This document shows, one piece after another, positions 1-8,429 of a DNA stretch of 64,000 nucleotides (position 1 is its first letter; every line of letters begins with the position of its first letter). Position numbers and translations under genes: made by a program. The notes below the pieces were generated by a model. The model was not told the origin of the DNA and made no database searches. It was given only the letters and a program-made list of their open reading frames with translations. Origin of the DNA: Streptomyces rubiginosohelvolus (GTDB lineage Bacteria; Actinomycetota; Actinomycetes; Streptomycetales; Streptomycetaceae); assembly GCF_014649875.1 (NCBI RefSeq), contig NZ_BMTW01000012.1:169405-233404 (forward strand), in the 5' to 3' direction.

Positions 1-754
1 ACGCGTTGCGGCCGTTCTTGCCCGCGTACACGACGTCGAGGTCGGTGCGCAGCCACCAGTGGTTGAACTGGCTCGCCGTGCCCACCCGCGCTCCCCACAC
101 CTTGCAGTAGACGTAGTTGGTACCGGCGTTGAGGACGCCCTGCGCGTCCGCGGTGTTGGCGGCGGCGTAGCCGGTGGCGTTGGCGAAGGTGTCGACCCAG
201 TACTTGCCGCCTCCGCCACCGCAACCGTTGTCGCTGGTCAGGTACTTGCCGTAGTACGAGCCGGGATACGGGGCGAGGGACTGGCCGTTGATCACGATGG
301 TCTGGCCGACGCCGTTGTAGAGCTGCTCGTAGTGGATGTGCGCGCCGGAGCTGTTGCCGGTGGAGCCGGTGGTACCGATCTGCTGGCCCTGGGCGACCTG
401 GGCCCCGTTGGCGACGGAGAACGCGGCGAGATGGAAGTAGTACGTCTTCCAGCCGCCGCCGTGCTCGACGGCGATGTAGTTGCCCGCCCCGCTCGGCTGG
501 GAGTAGCGGTAGGCGGTCCCGGCGGCCGAGGCGAGCACCGGGGAGCCGGCCGTGCCCCCGCCGTCGGTGCGGACGAAGTCGAGAGCCTGTCTGACCTCGG
601 CGGAGTGATGGCTGTAGGTCCACTGCTGACCGCAGGCGTAGGGCGCCTTGAAGTTCGGGGCGGCCGCGGCGGGGGACGCGGTGGCGGTGACGGTGAGCAG
701 GCCTCCGAGGAGCGCGAGGAGGGCCAGGAGGCAGGTGCGGGGCGAGCGTCGCAT
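1..754 (-). CDS. Secreted M23 family (LytM/lysostaphin-like) metallopeptidase, 3' end beyond window
   Basis: The reading frame starts at the ATG ending at 754 and runs off the left edge, so about 250 residues are visible and the C-terminus is missing. An N-terminal MRRSP stretch followed by a Leu/Ala-rich core and an APAAAA-type site is a Sec signal peptide. The mature part has the M23 zinc-binding pattern: an early His followed by Asp in HHSAEVRQALDF and the late HIH in GAHIHYE. This fold normally cuts glycine-containing cross-links of peptidoglycan or small peptides outside the cell. After it comes a Gly-rich linker and a second module with Cys, Trp and NHWWLRTD, which looks like a small cell-wall-binding or SH3-like domain. 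An AAGGACG ribosome-binding site lies just upstream. It is transcribed away from the gene at 1091. Confidence 0.85.
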   Translation of the reverse strand, partial: MRRSPRTCLLALLALLGGLLTVTATASPAAAAPNFKAPYACGQQWTYSHHSAEVRQALDFVRTDGGGTAGSPVLASAAGTAYRYSQPSGAGNYIAVEHGGGWKTYYFHLAAFSVANGAQVAQGQQIGTTGSTGNSSGAHIHYEQLYNGVGQTIVINGQSLAPYPGSYYGKYLTSDNGCGGGGGKYWVDTFANATGYAAANTADAQGVLNAGTNYVYCKVWGARVGTASQFNHWWLRTDLDVVYAGKNGRNA

Positions 755-1090
755 GGGCGGGGACGTCCTTCGGGTCGACAACCGGGCGGTGGAGCGCGAG
801 GTGCGATGACGAAGTGCCTTGGTGCGTGACGCCTGGGCGGGAAGCGCCGCGGAATCTACGCGAGTTGAACGGGCACCAGAGTGCCGCAACTCGGGGCGGG
901 ACGACAGACCCGCGTGCCGCACCTTCCCGGTGGGAAGCGACGCGCACGCCCGCGTGAGGTGCGGGATCCGGGTCTCGCCCCGGCCCGGCGGAGAGTCGCC
1001 TTCACCCGGCGGAGTGGTGTCGGCCGGTGTCGGAGGCGTTCCGGCCCCGCCTTGCTTCGGTCTCGTCGCCGTGTGCAAAACGATGAGCGC
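755..1090. other. Intergenic region between divergent secreted-protein genes
   Basis: About 340 bases separate the peptidase and the secreted protein at 1091, which are transcribed divergently, so promoters for both must lie here. Open frames through it have poor codon-position composition and no recognisable product. I see no convincing operator, RNA gene or repeat. Confidence 0.5.
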
Positions 1091-1699
1091 ATGTCACTGA
1101 ACAGTCTGCGCTCGCTGGCCCGCCGCGTGGTTCCCGTGCTGCTGGTCACCCAAGTCGTCCTCCTCCCGTCGCAGTCCGCCTCCGCCGCCCAGCACGTGGT
1201 ACGCCCCTGCGCCGTGTCCGCCGGGTGCGGATCGGTCGTCGTCGCCCCTGTCTCCCAGGAGCCGCCGGCCCACGGTGAGTGCACCAGTCCGGAACCGGTC
1301 GTGTGTCTCATCCGGAGTGAGACCCCGCAGGAGCGTGAGATCGCCCGCGGACAGCGGATGCGGTATCACGCGCTCCTTGAGGACATGGAACGCACGAAGT
1401 GCGCCATGCGCTCCGAGGGGCGCTCGGAGGAGGACGTCGCCCGCACTCTGGTCCAGATGCGCAATGACGCCAAGGACGTCGTCCGCGCGGGCATGACCCC
1501 CGACCAGATCGCGGAGCTGGAGGCACGCAACCAGAAGAAGTACGGCAACCCGCTCGGCCCGACAGCCGACCAACTCCACCTGAAGTACGGATCCTGGGAG
1601 AAGGTGTCCGAGGCCGCCACGCGATCGAGTGCGGCCGTGGACCGAGAGCTCGGCCTCGAATTCCGGCACTGCTCCTGCGAGGTGCTCCAAGCGGCCTGA
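1091..1699 (+). CDS. Secreted protein of unknown function
   Basis: The 202-residue product begins MSLNSLRSLARR, followed by a hydrophobic stretch and a SQSASAAQ cleavage region, so it should be exported. The mature part has five or six Cys residues, including CAVSAGC near the N-terminus and CSCE at the C-terminus, which may pair as disulfides. The middle is hydrophilic and predicted helical, with many Glu/Arg and the segment MTPDQIAELEARNQKKYGNPLGPT. I do not recognise a family. ATG at 1091 was preferred over an in-frame GTG at 1073 because it places the signal peptide right at the N-terminus, but the ribosome-binding site is weak for both. It might be a polymorphic-toxin-like or surface protein, but nothing in the sequence proves that. 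Confidence 0.6.
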   Translation: MSLNSLRSLARRVVPVLLVTQVVLLPSQSASAAQHVVRPCAVSAGCGSVVVAPVSQEPPAHGECTSPEPVVCLIRSETPQEREIARGQRMRYHALLEDMERTKCAMRSEGRSEEDVARTLVQMRNDAKDVVRAGMTPDQIAELEARNQKKYGNPLGPTADQLHLKYGSWEKVSEAATRSSAAVDRELGLEFRHCSCEVLQAA

Positions 1700-1740
1700 G
1701 CCAGACCCGGCTCCGCTGGAGGGCGCGAGCCGGACCGGCC

Positions 1741-1860
1741 CCGTCCACTGGATTCGGACAGGTCGAGCACCGCTCTCCTGAAGCGGGTGTCCCTGACCTC
1801 GGCCTGCCCGACCTCACGGACGAGGACATCGAGGACGTACTCAAGGGGATGCGGTCGTGA
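1741..1860 (+). pseudogene. Possible 3' remnant of an antitoxin gene
   Basis: The frame ending at the TGA at 1858-1860 reads ...PDLGLPDLTDEDIEDVLKGMRS, an acidic tail that overlaps the GTG of the PIN-domain gene in a GTGA junction, exactly as in vapB-vapC pairs. Upstream the frame stays open into the previous gene but shows no start codon with a ribosome-binding site and no recognisable DNA-binding region. The simplest reading is the C-terminal end of a decayed antitoxin gene. That is inference from position and the translational coupling. Confidence 0.35.
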
Positions 1861-2096
1861 GCCTGATCGCCATTGCCGACACCAACGCCCTCTACAGGCT
1901 CCTCGACCCACGGCTCGCCGGCCACGAAGCGCACAAGAAGGTCCTGTCGACGATCAGCCATCTGATCGTCTCCCCGTTCGCCCTTGCCCGGCTGGACTAC
2001 CTGATCACCACCAAGGCGGGCGCTGACAAGGCTCTGACGGCAGCACGGTTCATCGAGCGCAACGTGGCATTCAGGTTGCTCCCCGACGACACGTGA
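1857..2096 (+). pseudogene. Truncated PIN-domain (VapC-type) toxin
   Basis: The 79-residue product starts IAIADTNALYRLLDP, matching the first acidic motif and strand of PIN-domain ribonucleases, and continues with SPFALARLDYLI, the helix that normally carries the second catalytic acid (usually xLAExDYL). Here that position is Arg. The frame stops after FRLLPDDT, so the C-terminal half with the remaining catalytic acids (normally total length about 130 residues) is absent, and the next gene ends only 26 bases downstream on the other strand. Loss of the acid and of the C-terminal half both indicate an inactive remnant of a toxin that cut RNA. Confidence 0.65.
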
Positions 2097-2122
2097 CAAG
2101 GGCCCCACCTCCACCAAAACCC

Positions 2123-4045
2123 CTACCTCCGGTACAACCCCTCGATCTCCCCCGAGAAGTCCCGCGCGATCGCGTCCCGTTTCAGCTTCAGCGACGGCGT
2201 CAAGTGGCCGTTCTCCTCCGTGAAGTCCACCGGCAGCACCGTGAACTTGCGGATCGACTCGGCGCGGGATACCAGGCGGTTCGCCTCGTCCACCGCCTTC
2301 TGCAAGGACGTGCGCAGGTCCTCGTCGTGGACCAGGTCGCGCATCGGGATGTCCTGCTTCTTGGTCATCTGGCGCCAGTGCTGGAGGCCGTCCGGTTCCA
2401 GGGTGATCAGGGCGGTGACGAACGAGCGGTTGTCGCCGACCACCATGCACTGGCTGACCAGGGGGTGAGCGCGCAGCCAGTCCTCCAGAGGGGCAGGGGT
2501 GACGTTCTTGCCGCCCGACGTGATGATGATGTCCTTCTTGCGGCCCGTGATCGTCAGGTAGCCGTCCTCGTCCAGCGTGCCCAGGTCGCCCGTCGGGAAC
2601 CAGTCGTCGGCCAGCAGCGCCGGGGTCACCTCCGCCCGCTCCCCGTCCCAGTAGCCCCGGAACACCTGCCCGCCCTTCAGCAGCACCTCGCCGTCGTCCG
2701 CGATGCGCACCGAGGTCCCGGGCAGCGGCCAACCCACCGTGCCCAGGCGGGGTTTGAGGGGCGGGGTCACCGTGTGGGCGGCCGTGGTCTCCGTCAGGCC
2801 GTAGCCCTCGAAGATGCCGATGCCCGCGCCCTCGTAGAACGCCGCGAGGCGCCGGCCCAGCGGGGAGCCGCCGCAGATCACGTACCGGACCTTGCCGCCC
2901 AGCGCCGCCCGGATGCGGCGGTAGACCAGCGGGTCGTACAAGGCGCGGGCCGCGCGCAGGCCGAAGCCCGGGCCCGGGCCCGTACCGTGTTCGGCGGCCT
3001 CCACCGCCTTGCCGTAGCGCTGGGCGATCCGCGCCGCGCGGTCGAACGACGAGGCGCGGCCCATCTTCTCCGCCGTCGCCCGGCCCGTGTTGTAGACCTT
3101 CTCCAGGACGTAGGGGATGGCCAGGAGGAACGTGGGGCGGAAGCCGGCCAGGTCCGCCAGCAGGTCCTCCGTCTGGATCGACGGCGCGTGGCCGAGGCGG
3201 ACCCTCGCCCGCATGCAGCCGATCGCCACCATCCGGCCGAAGACGTGGGAGAGGGGGAGGAAGAGGAGAGTGGAAGCCGGTTCTTTCGAGACCGACTTGA
3301 AGACCGGGTGGAGGAGTTCGATCGCGTTGTCGACCTCGGCGAAGAAGTTGCCGTGGGTCAGGACGCAGCCCTTCGGGCGGCCCGTCGTGCCCGAGGTGTA
3401 GATGAGGGTCGCCGGGCTGTGCGGTTCCAGGGTGGCCCGGCGGGCCGCGACCGCCGCGTCCGGGATGTCCTTGCCGAGGGACTTCAGGTGGCCGATCGCC
3501 CCCGTGTCGAACTGCCACAGGTGCGCCAGGTCGCCGAGCTGCTTGCGCTCCTGGCTGATCAGGCGGCCCTGCTCCTTCGTCTCCACCGCGCACGCCACCG
3601 CGCCCGAGTTCTGGAGGATCCAGCGGGCCTGGAAGGCGGACGAGGTCGGGTAGATCGGGACCGTCACCATGCCCGCCGCCCAGGCCGCGAAGTCCAGCAG
3701 CGTCCACTCGTACGTCGTCCGGGCCATGATCGCGACCCGGTCCCCCGCCCGCAGCCCCTCCGCCATCAGGCCCTTCGCCACCGCCAGTACCTCGGCGGCG
3801 AACTCCGCGGCGCTCACGTCCTGCCACGCGCCCGCGGCGTCCTTACGGCTGAGGACCAACTCCCCTGGCGCCTCACGGGCGTTGTCGAACGGGATCTCGG
3901 CCAGCGAGCCGCGCTCCACGACCGGCGCGAACTTCGGTACGGAGACCTCCTGGACCCGGCCGTCCGGGCCCCGCTTCTTCGTCGGTTCGATCAGGACGGG
4001 CTGCGGAACAGCAGCTGCGGATACGGCGGAAGGTGGCGTTGACAC
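2123..4045 (-). CDS. Long-chain fatty acyl-CoA ligase (FadD-like, AMP-forming)
   Basis: The 640-residue protein belongs to the ANL adenylating enzymes. It has the P-loop-like motif YTSGTTGRPKG near residue 215, the FLPLSHVFGR segment typical of long-chain acyl-CoA ligases, the EGYGLTETTA core motif, the TGDLG aspartate and GRKKDIIITSGGKNV, which contains the hinge. It would convert fatty acids with ATP and CoA to acyl-CoA in the cytoplasm. The length and the long insertion before EGYG match the long-chain class rather than the NRPS class. It lies 84 bases downstream of the thiolase on the same strand, so the two may be co-transcribed, and its neighbours supply thiolase, ketoreductase and dehydratase activities. 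Confidence 0.88.
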   Translation of the reverse strand: MSTPPSAVSAAAVPQPVLIEPTKKRGPDGRVQEVSVPKFAPVVERGSLAEIPFDNAREAPGELVLSRKDAAGAWQDVSAAEFAAEVLAVAKGLMAEGLRAGDRVAIMARTTYEWTLLDFAAWAAGMVTVPIYPTSSAFQARWILQNSGAVACAVETKEQGRLISQERKQLGDLAHLWQFDTGAIGHLKSLGKDIPDAAVAARRATLEPHSPATLIYTSGTTGRPKGCVLTHGNFFAEVDNAIELLHPVFKSVSKEPASTLLFLPLSHVFGRMVAIGCMRARVRLGHAPSIQTEDLLADLAGFRPTFLLAIPYVLEKVYNTGRATAEKMGRASSFDRAARIAQRYGKAVEAAEHGTGPGPGFGLRAARALYDPLVYRRIRAALGGKVRYVICGGSPLGRRLAAFYEGAGIGIFEGYGLTETTAAHTVTPPLKPRLGTVGWPLPGTSVRIADDGEVLLKGGQVFRGYWDGERAEVTPALLADDWFPTGDLGTLDEDGYLTITGRKKDIIITSGGKNVTPAPLEDWLRAHPLVSQCMVVGDNRSFVTALITLEPDGLQHWRQMTKKQDIPMRDLVHDEDLRTSLQKAVDEANRLVSRAESIRKFTVLPVDFTEENGHLTPSLKLKRDAIARDFSGEIEGLYRR

Positions 4046-4129
4046 GTGCGGCTCCTCGGTTCGGGGGTCGGGCGGGTCGGTTCGCCGGGTCGTCCGTCCG
4101 GCAGGGAAACAGCGGAAGAGGCAGGCAGG

Positions 4130-5425
4130 TCAGGGGCGTTCCAGGATCGCCGTCACCCCCTGCCCGCCCGCCGCGCAGATCGAGATCAGGCCCCGGCCCG
4201 GGCCCTCCCGTTCCGCCAGCAGCTTCGCCAGCGTCGCCACGATCCGGGCGCCCGTCGCGGCGAACGGGTGGCCGGTGGCCAGGGAGGAGCCGGCCACGTT
4301 CAGGCGGGTGCGGTCCACCGGGGCGAGGCCCTGCTCCTCCCAGGCGGCGAGGGTGGCCAGCACCTGGGAGGCGAACGCCTCGTGGATCTCGTACAGGTCG
4401 AAGTCCTCGATGCCCAGGCCCGCCCGCTCCAGCAGGCGCGGCACCGCGTAGGCCGGGGCCATGAGGAGGCCGTCGTCGCCGTCCACGTAGTCGACCGCGC
4501 CCGTCTCGTACAGGGAGAGGTACGCCAACGGCTCCAGGTCCCGCTCCTCGGCCCACTCCTCGCTCGCCAGCAGGACCGTCGCCGCGCCGTCCGTCAGCGG
4601 CGTCGAATTGCCCGCCGTCATCGTTGGGTTGGGGTCGGATGTGCCGAACACCGGCTTCAGGCGCGCCAGTTTCTCGGCCGTCGAGTCCGGGCGCAGGTTC
4701 TGGTCGCGGTCCAGGCCGCGGTACGGGACCACCAGGTCGTCCAGGAAGCCCCGTTCGTACGCGGCGGCCAGGCGCTGGTGGCTCGTGGCGGCCAGCAGGT
4801 CCTGGTCCTCGCGGGTGACCGCCCAGCGGCGGGCGGTGACGGCGGCGTGGTCGCCCATCGACAGGCCGGTGCGGGGTTCGGCGTTGCGCGGGATGTCCGG
4901 GACGAGGTGGCGGGGACGTACGGCGGTCAGCGCTGCGAGGCGGGCGCCCGTCGTCTTCGCGCGGCGGGCCGCGAGCAGGATGCGGCGCAGGTCGTCGTTG
5001 ACGCCGAGGGGGGCGTCACTGGTGGTGTCGGAGCCGCCCGCGATCGCGGAGTCGACGGACCCGAGCGCGATCTGGTTCGCGGCGGCGATGACCGCCTGAA
5101 GGCCGGTGCCGCAGGCCTGTTGGATGTCGTAGGCGGGGGTACGCGGGTCGAGAGCGGAGCCGAGGACGGTCTCGCGGGCCAGGTTGAAGTCGCGGCTGTG
5201 CTTGAGGACCGCGCCCGCGACGAACGCCCCGACCCGGTCGCCGGTCAGGCCGTACCGCTCGACCAGGCCGTTCAGCGCGGCCGTCAGCAGGTCCTGGTTG
5301 GAAGCGGTCGCGTACGGGCCGTCGGAGCGGGCGAAGGGGGTGCGACTGCCGCCGAGCACCGCGACGCGGCGCGGCTGGGGCACGGGGAGCGGCACGAACG
5401 GGTCCTGGCGCGTCATCGTGACCAT
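4130..5425 (-). CDS. Thiolase (acetyl-CoA C-acyltransferase, FadA2-like)
   Basis: The product shows the full thiolase signature: the nucleophilic Cys in IQQACGTGLQ, the motif EIHEAFASQ with its catalytic His, NVAGSSLATGHPF, and a second Cys in the C-terminal ICAAGGQG. It would cleave 3-ketoacyl-CoA or condense acyl-CoAs. A longer frame begins at a TTG at 5491, but that start lies inside the palindromic operators, so I chose the ATG at 5425 (431 residues); an ATG at 5416 is also possible. It is divergent from a FabG4-like reductase and a MaoC-type dehydratase, the same set as fadA2/fabG4/htdX in mycobacteria, as I recall it, which suggests a specialised fatty-acid elongation or degradation cycle under shared control. 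Confidence 0.85.
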   Translation of the reverse strand: MVTMTRQDPFVPLPVPQPRRVAVLGGSRTPFARSDGPYATASNQDLLTAALNGLVERYGLTGDRVGAFVAGAVLKHSRDFNLARETVLGSALDPRTPAYDIQQACGTGLQAVIAAANQIALGSVDSAIAGGSDTTSDAPLGVNDDLRRILLAARRAKTTGARLAALTAVRPRHLVPDIPRNAEPRTGLSMGDHAAVTARRWAVTREDQDLLAATSHQRLAAAYERGFLDDLVVPYRGLDRDQNLRPDSTAEKLARLKPVFGTSDPNPTMTAGNSTPLTDGAATVLLASEEWAEERDLEPLAYLSLYETGAVDYVDGDDGLLMAPAYAVPRLLERAGLGIEDFDLYEIHEAFASQVLATLAAWEEQGLAPVDRTRLNVAGSSLATGHPFAATGARIVATLAKLLAEREGPGRGLISICAAGGQGVTAILERP

Positions 5426-5467
5426 CTCGTCTCGGTCGGTCCGGGATTGTTCATCTCGACCAGCTCC

Positions 5468-5497
5468 TGACTCTTCAGTAACCTTACTCAAGAGTAA
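5468..5497. promoter_or_regulatory. Two tandem TetR-type operators between divergent lipid genes
   Basis: The second site (5484-5497) reads TTACTCAAGAGTAA, with perfect six-base arms around AA. The first (5468-5481) reads TGACTCTTCAGTAA, the same pattern with two mismatches. Their centres are 16 bases apart, and the overlapping sequence 5471-5494 is itself an inverted repeat with 10 of 11 paired positions. The pattern resembles operators of TetR repressors of fatty-acid genes in actinobacteria. They lie between the thiolase and ketoreductase starts, so one repressor could control both directions. The TetR gene at 7704-8372 is the obvious candidate. Confidence 0.7.
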
Positions 5498-5525
5498 ATC
5501 TACGACCGAGCAGGGAGTCAGGACA

Positions 5526-6848
5526 ATGGCCGATCGCTATCTGCACCTCACCGGCACAGCCCCCGGCCGCTTCCTCACCCGCCGGCTCGGCCTGCCGCAG
5601 CCCGCCCCGCTGCGCCGCTGGACCCTGGAGACCCCGCGCCTGGAAGGGCCGCTGCTGCATCTGACCGCCGGGGACTCGGCGATCTCGGACGAGCTGGCGA
5701 AGGTGCTGGCGGCGACCGGTCTGACGGTCGACGCCCAGGCCGCCCGGCCCGCCGGGATCGTGCTGGACGCCACCGGGGTCACCTCCGTCCGCGGTCTCGC
5801 CGAGGTGCACGCGGCCCTGCATCCTGTCGTACGGTCGCAGGCTCCCGGTGGCCGGATCGTCGTCATCGGCACGCCCCCGTCCTCCGAGGACCACCATCAG
5901 GCCGCTGCGCAGCAGGCGTTGGAGGGTTTCGTCCGGTCGCTGGGGAAGGAGATCGGGCGCGGCTCCACCGCCCAGCTCGTGCGGATCCCGGCCGGGGCCG
6001 CGCCGGGGGCCGCCGAGTCCACCCTCCGCTTCCTCCTCTCCCCCCGGTCCGCCTACGTCAGCGGCCAGGTGATCGAGCTGACCACCGCCGCCCCGGACCC
6101 CGTGGCCGACCAGGACGCCCCGCTCTCCGGCCGCACCGCCCTGGTCACCGGCGCGGCGCGGGGCATCGGCGCGTCCGTCGCCTCGGTGCTGGCCCGCGAC
6201 GGGGCGCACGTGATCGTCCTGGACGTCCCCCAGGCGCAGGACGACCTGGTGCGCACCGCCGACAGGCTCGGGGCCACCGCGCTGCCGCTGGACATCACCG
6301 CACCCGACGCCGCCGCCCGCATCGCCGCCGCCGCACCGGACGGGCTCGACGTCCTCGTCCACAACGCGGGCATCACCCGCGACCGCCGCCTCGCCAACAT
6401 GCCGGCCGACCGCTGGGCCCAGGTCATCGACGTCAACCTCGACAGCGTGCTCCGCACCACCGACGAGCTTCTCACCTCGGGCACCCTGAACCGGGGCGGC
6501 CGGGTCGTCGCCACCGCCTCCATCGCGGGCATCGCGGGCAACAACGGCCAGACCAACTACGCGGCCAGCAAGGCCGGTGTCATCGGCCTCGTCCGCTCGC
6601 TCGGCCCGCGCGCCGCCGCCGAACGCGGCGTCACGGTCAACGCGGTGGCCCCCGGGTTCATCGAGACGAAGATGACCGCCGCCGTGCCGCTGTTCATCCG
6701 CGAGGCGGGCCGCCGCATGAACTCCCTTTCCCAGGGCGGGCTTCCGGTGGACGTCGCCGAGGCCGTCGCCTGGTTCGCGCAGCCCGGCTCCGCCGCCGTC
6801 AACGGCCAGGTGCTGCGCGTCTGCGGCCAGAGCCTGCTGGGGGCGTGA
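5526..6848 (+). CDS. FabG4-like high-molecular-weight 3-oxoacyl reductase
   Basis: The 440-residue protein has two parts. Residues of about 1-190 form a degenerate N-terminal Rossmann-like domain, and residues of about 200-440 are a classical short-chain dehydrogenase with TGAARGIGAS for NADH/NADPH binding, HNAG, the catalytic Ser in ATASIAG and Tyr/Lys in YAASK. This two-domain size is typical of FabG4 (HMw-FabG), which prefers NADH and acts on 3-oxoacyl-CoA or ACP. The ATG at 5526 follows a good AGGGAGTCAGG site. The stop overlaps the upstream GTG of the next gene, so the pair should be translated together. Confidence 0.87.
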   Translation: MADRYLHLTGTAPGRFLTRRLGLPQPAPLRRWTLETPRLEGPLLHLTAGDSAISDELAKVLAATGLTVDAQAARPAGIVLDATGVTSVRGLAEVHAALHPVVRSQAPGGRIVVIGTPPSSEDHHQAAAQQALEGFVRSLGKEIGRGSTAQLVRIPAGAAPGAAESTLRFLLSPRSAYVSGQVIELTTAAPDPVADQDAPLSGRTALVTGAARGIGASVASVLARDGAHVIVLDVPQAQDDLVRTADRLGATALPLDITAPDAAARIAAAAPDGLDVLVHNAGITRDRRLANMPADRWAQVIDVNLDSVLRTTDELLTSGTLNRGGRVVATASIAGIAGNNGQTNYAASKAGVIGLVRSLGPRAAAERGVTVNAVAPGFIETKMTAAVPLFIREAGRRMNSLSQGGLPVDVAEAVAWFAQPGSAAVNGQVLRVCGQSLLGA

Positions 6849-6853
6849 GACCG

Positions 6854-7693
6854 ATGACCTCACTCAGCGCCTCGCTCGTGCGCGGGGCCCTCTCCTCACC
6901 GTTCAAGCGCGCAGGCCGGCCGGACGCCGCCCTGCCCCCGGGCCGCCTGACCCGCCCGGCCGCGCCCGTCGCCCCCGGGCCGCTCGCGGCGTACGGGAGG
7001 ATCTGCGGGTTCACGGAGTCCGGCCCGCTGCCGCTGACGTATCCGCATGTCCTGGCCTTTCCGCTCACCATGCGGCTGATGACCGACCGCGCCTTCCCGC
7101 TGCCGGTCCTCGGGCTCGTCCACACCTGGATCGAGATCACCCCGCATCGGGCCGTGCGGCCGACGGAACCGCTCGAACTGGCCGTGTACGCCGCTGGGTT
7201 GACCCCGCACCGGCGGGGCACCGAGGTCACGATGGTGACCGAGGCGCGGGTGGGCGGGGAGCTGGTGTGGGAGTCCCGCAGCGGCTATCTGTCCCGGCAC
7301 GCGACGACGGATGCGGCCGCCTCACCTCGCCCGGACCCGGACGCCGTCGGCGATCTGCCCGCCGTCGCCGAGTGGCGGCTGCCCGGTGACCTCGGGCGGC
7401 GCTACGGGGCCGTGTCCGGGGACCGCAACCCGATCCACCTCCACCCGCTGACCGCCCGGCTGTTCGGCTTTCCCCGGGCCATCGCGCACGGCATGTGGAC
7501 GGTCGCCCGCTGCCTGGCCGAGGCGGGGGACGGATCCGAAATCCGTTCCGTACGGGCCGAGTTCAAGGCCCCTGTCCTGCTGCCCGCCACCGTGACGTAC
7601 GCCGCCGACGCCGCCGGCGACGCCTTCGCGCTGCGCGGGACGAAGGGGCGTGTGCACCTCGTGGGCGCGGTGACGCGGAACGTCCAACAGTGA
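6854..7693 (+). CDS. MaoC-like (R)-specific acyl dehydratase/hydratase (HtdX-like)
   Basis: The C-terminal half carries the hydratase-2 signature YGAVSGDRNPIHLHP followed by FGFPRAIAHGMW, including the Asp and His that act on the beta carbon of acyl-CoA or acyl-ACP. The N-terminal half is a second hot-dog-like domain without these residues, as in the double-hot-dog enzymes. The likely reaction is reversible dehydration of 3-hydroxyacyl thioesters, the step after the reductase encoded just upstream. ATG at 6854 was chosen because the GGGGG stretch has correct spacing; a GTG at 6845 that overlaps the previous stop would add three residues. A 15-base direct repeat covers its stop codon. Confidence 0.85.
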   Translation: MTSLSASLVRGALSSPFKRAGRPDAALPPGRLTRPAAPVAPGPLAAYGRICGFTESGPLPLTYPHVLAFPLTMRLMTDRAFPLPVLGLVHTWIEITPHRAVRPTEPLELAVYAAGLTPHRRGTEVTMVTEARVGGELVWESRSGYLSRHATTDAAASPRPDPDAVGDLPAVAEWRLPGDLGRRYGAVSGDRNPIHLHPLTARLFGFPRAIAHGMWTVARCLAEAGDGSEIRSVRAEFKAPVLLPATVTYAADAAGDAFALRGTKGRVHLVGAVTRNVQQ

Positions 7694-7704
7694 CGCGGAA
7701 CGTC
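7670..7704. repeat. 15-base direct repeat across the maoC-like stop codon
   Basis: GTGACGCGGAACGTC occurs at 7670-7684 and again at 7690-7704, a period of 20. The second copy contains the TGA of the dehydratase gene and ends at the stop codon of the convergent TetR gene. It looks like a recent small tandem duplication at the gene ends. Confidence 0.75.
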
Positions 7705-8372
7705 TAGTCGGCCGGGGGCGTCCAGGGCCGGGCGTGCATCAGGTTCTCCAGGCCCGCCCAGGCGAAGTTCATCAGCGTCGCCGCCGCTTCCCGCGCCGAG
7801 ACGTCGGGGGTGTCGTTGGCCCAGCCCGCCAGCGACTCCGCGGCCCCCACGAGGGCCTGGGCGAGGCCCGCCACATCCCGGTCCGCGAGGGCGGGGTCGC
7901 TGTGGGCCTCGCGGGCGGCGGCTCCGATCAGGCCCGTCACGAACGCGACGATCTCGTCCCGCATGCAGCCGACCTCGCTGACGAACGGCTCCCCGTGCGA
8001 GCGGGCCTGACGGTGCAGGACCGACCAGGCGTCCGGGTTCTCGGCGGTGTGGACGAAGAACGCCCGCAGCCCGGACCACAGTTGGGCGTCGGCGGGCAGC
8101 CCCGGGTCCACGCCGGCCCGCACCGCCTCCAGCAGGGACTGCGCCTCACGGCGGATGCAGGCGGAGAACAGGTCCTCCTTGGAATTCAGGTACAGGTAGA
8201 CCAACGGCTTGGAGACGCCCGCCAGCTCCGCGATCTCGTCCATCGAGGCGGCCCGGTAGCCGCGCTGCCCGAAGGTCCGCACGGCGGCGTCCATCATCTG
8301 CTGCTCGCGCACGGCGCGCGGCATCCGCTTGCTCTTCACAGCACCCACGTCCGGCTTCCTCCCCGCCCCCAC
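7704..8372 (-). CDS. TetR family transcriptional regulator
   Basis: The N-terminal region has the TetR helix-turn-helix: MMDAAVRTFGQRGYRAASMDEIAELAGVSKPLVYLYLNSKEDLF follows the canonical pattern, shown here from about residue 25. The rest is a helical ligand-binding domain of normal length (222 residues). It is convergent with the ketoreductase/dehydratase pair and is the only TetR gene nearby, so it is the best candidate to bind the TTACTC-nn-GAGTAA sites at 5468-5497 and to sense an acyl-CoA or fatty acid. The GTG at 8372 has a GGAG site. No copy of the operator is visible before this gene, so self-regulation is not evident. Confidence 0.85.
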   Translation of the reverse strand: MGAGRKPDVGAVKSKRMPRAVREQQMMDAAVRTFGQRGYRAASMDEIAELAGVSKPLVYLYLNSKEDLFSACIRREAQSLLEAVRAGVDPGLPADAQLWSGLRAFFVHTAENPDAWSVLHRQARSHGEPFVSEVGCMRDEIVAFVTGLIGAAAREAHSDPALADRDVAGLAQALVGAAESLAGWANDTPDVSAREAAATLMNFAWAGLENLMHARPWTPPAD

Positions 8373-8429
8373 TGCCCTGCTCCGCTTCCCACCCTACGGC
8401 GGCGGGCGGCCCGGCGTCGCAGGGAGCGA

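Noticed and set aside
7704..8429. TTACTC-type operator before the TetR gene
   Set aside because: No copy of the motif occurs between 8373 and 8429, so self-regulation by that site is not supported.
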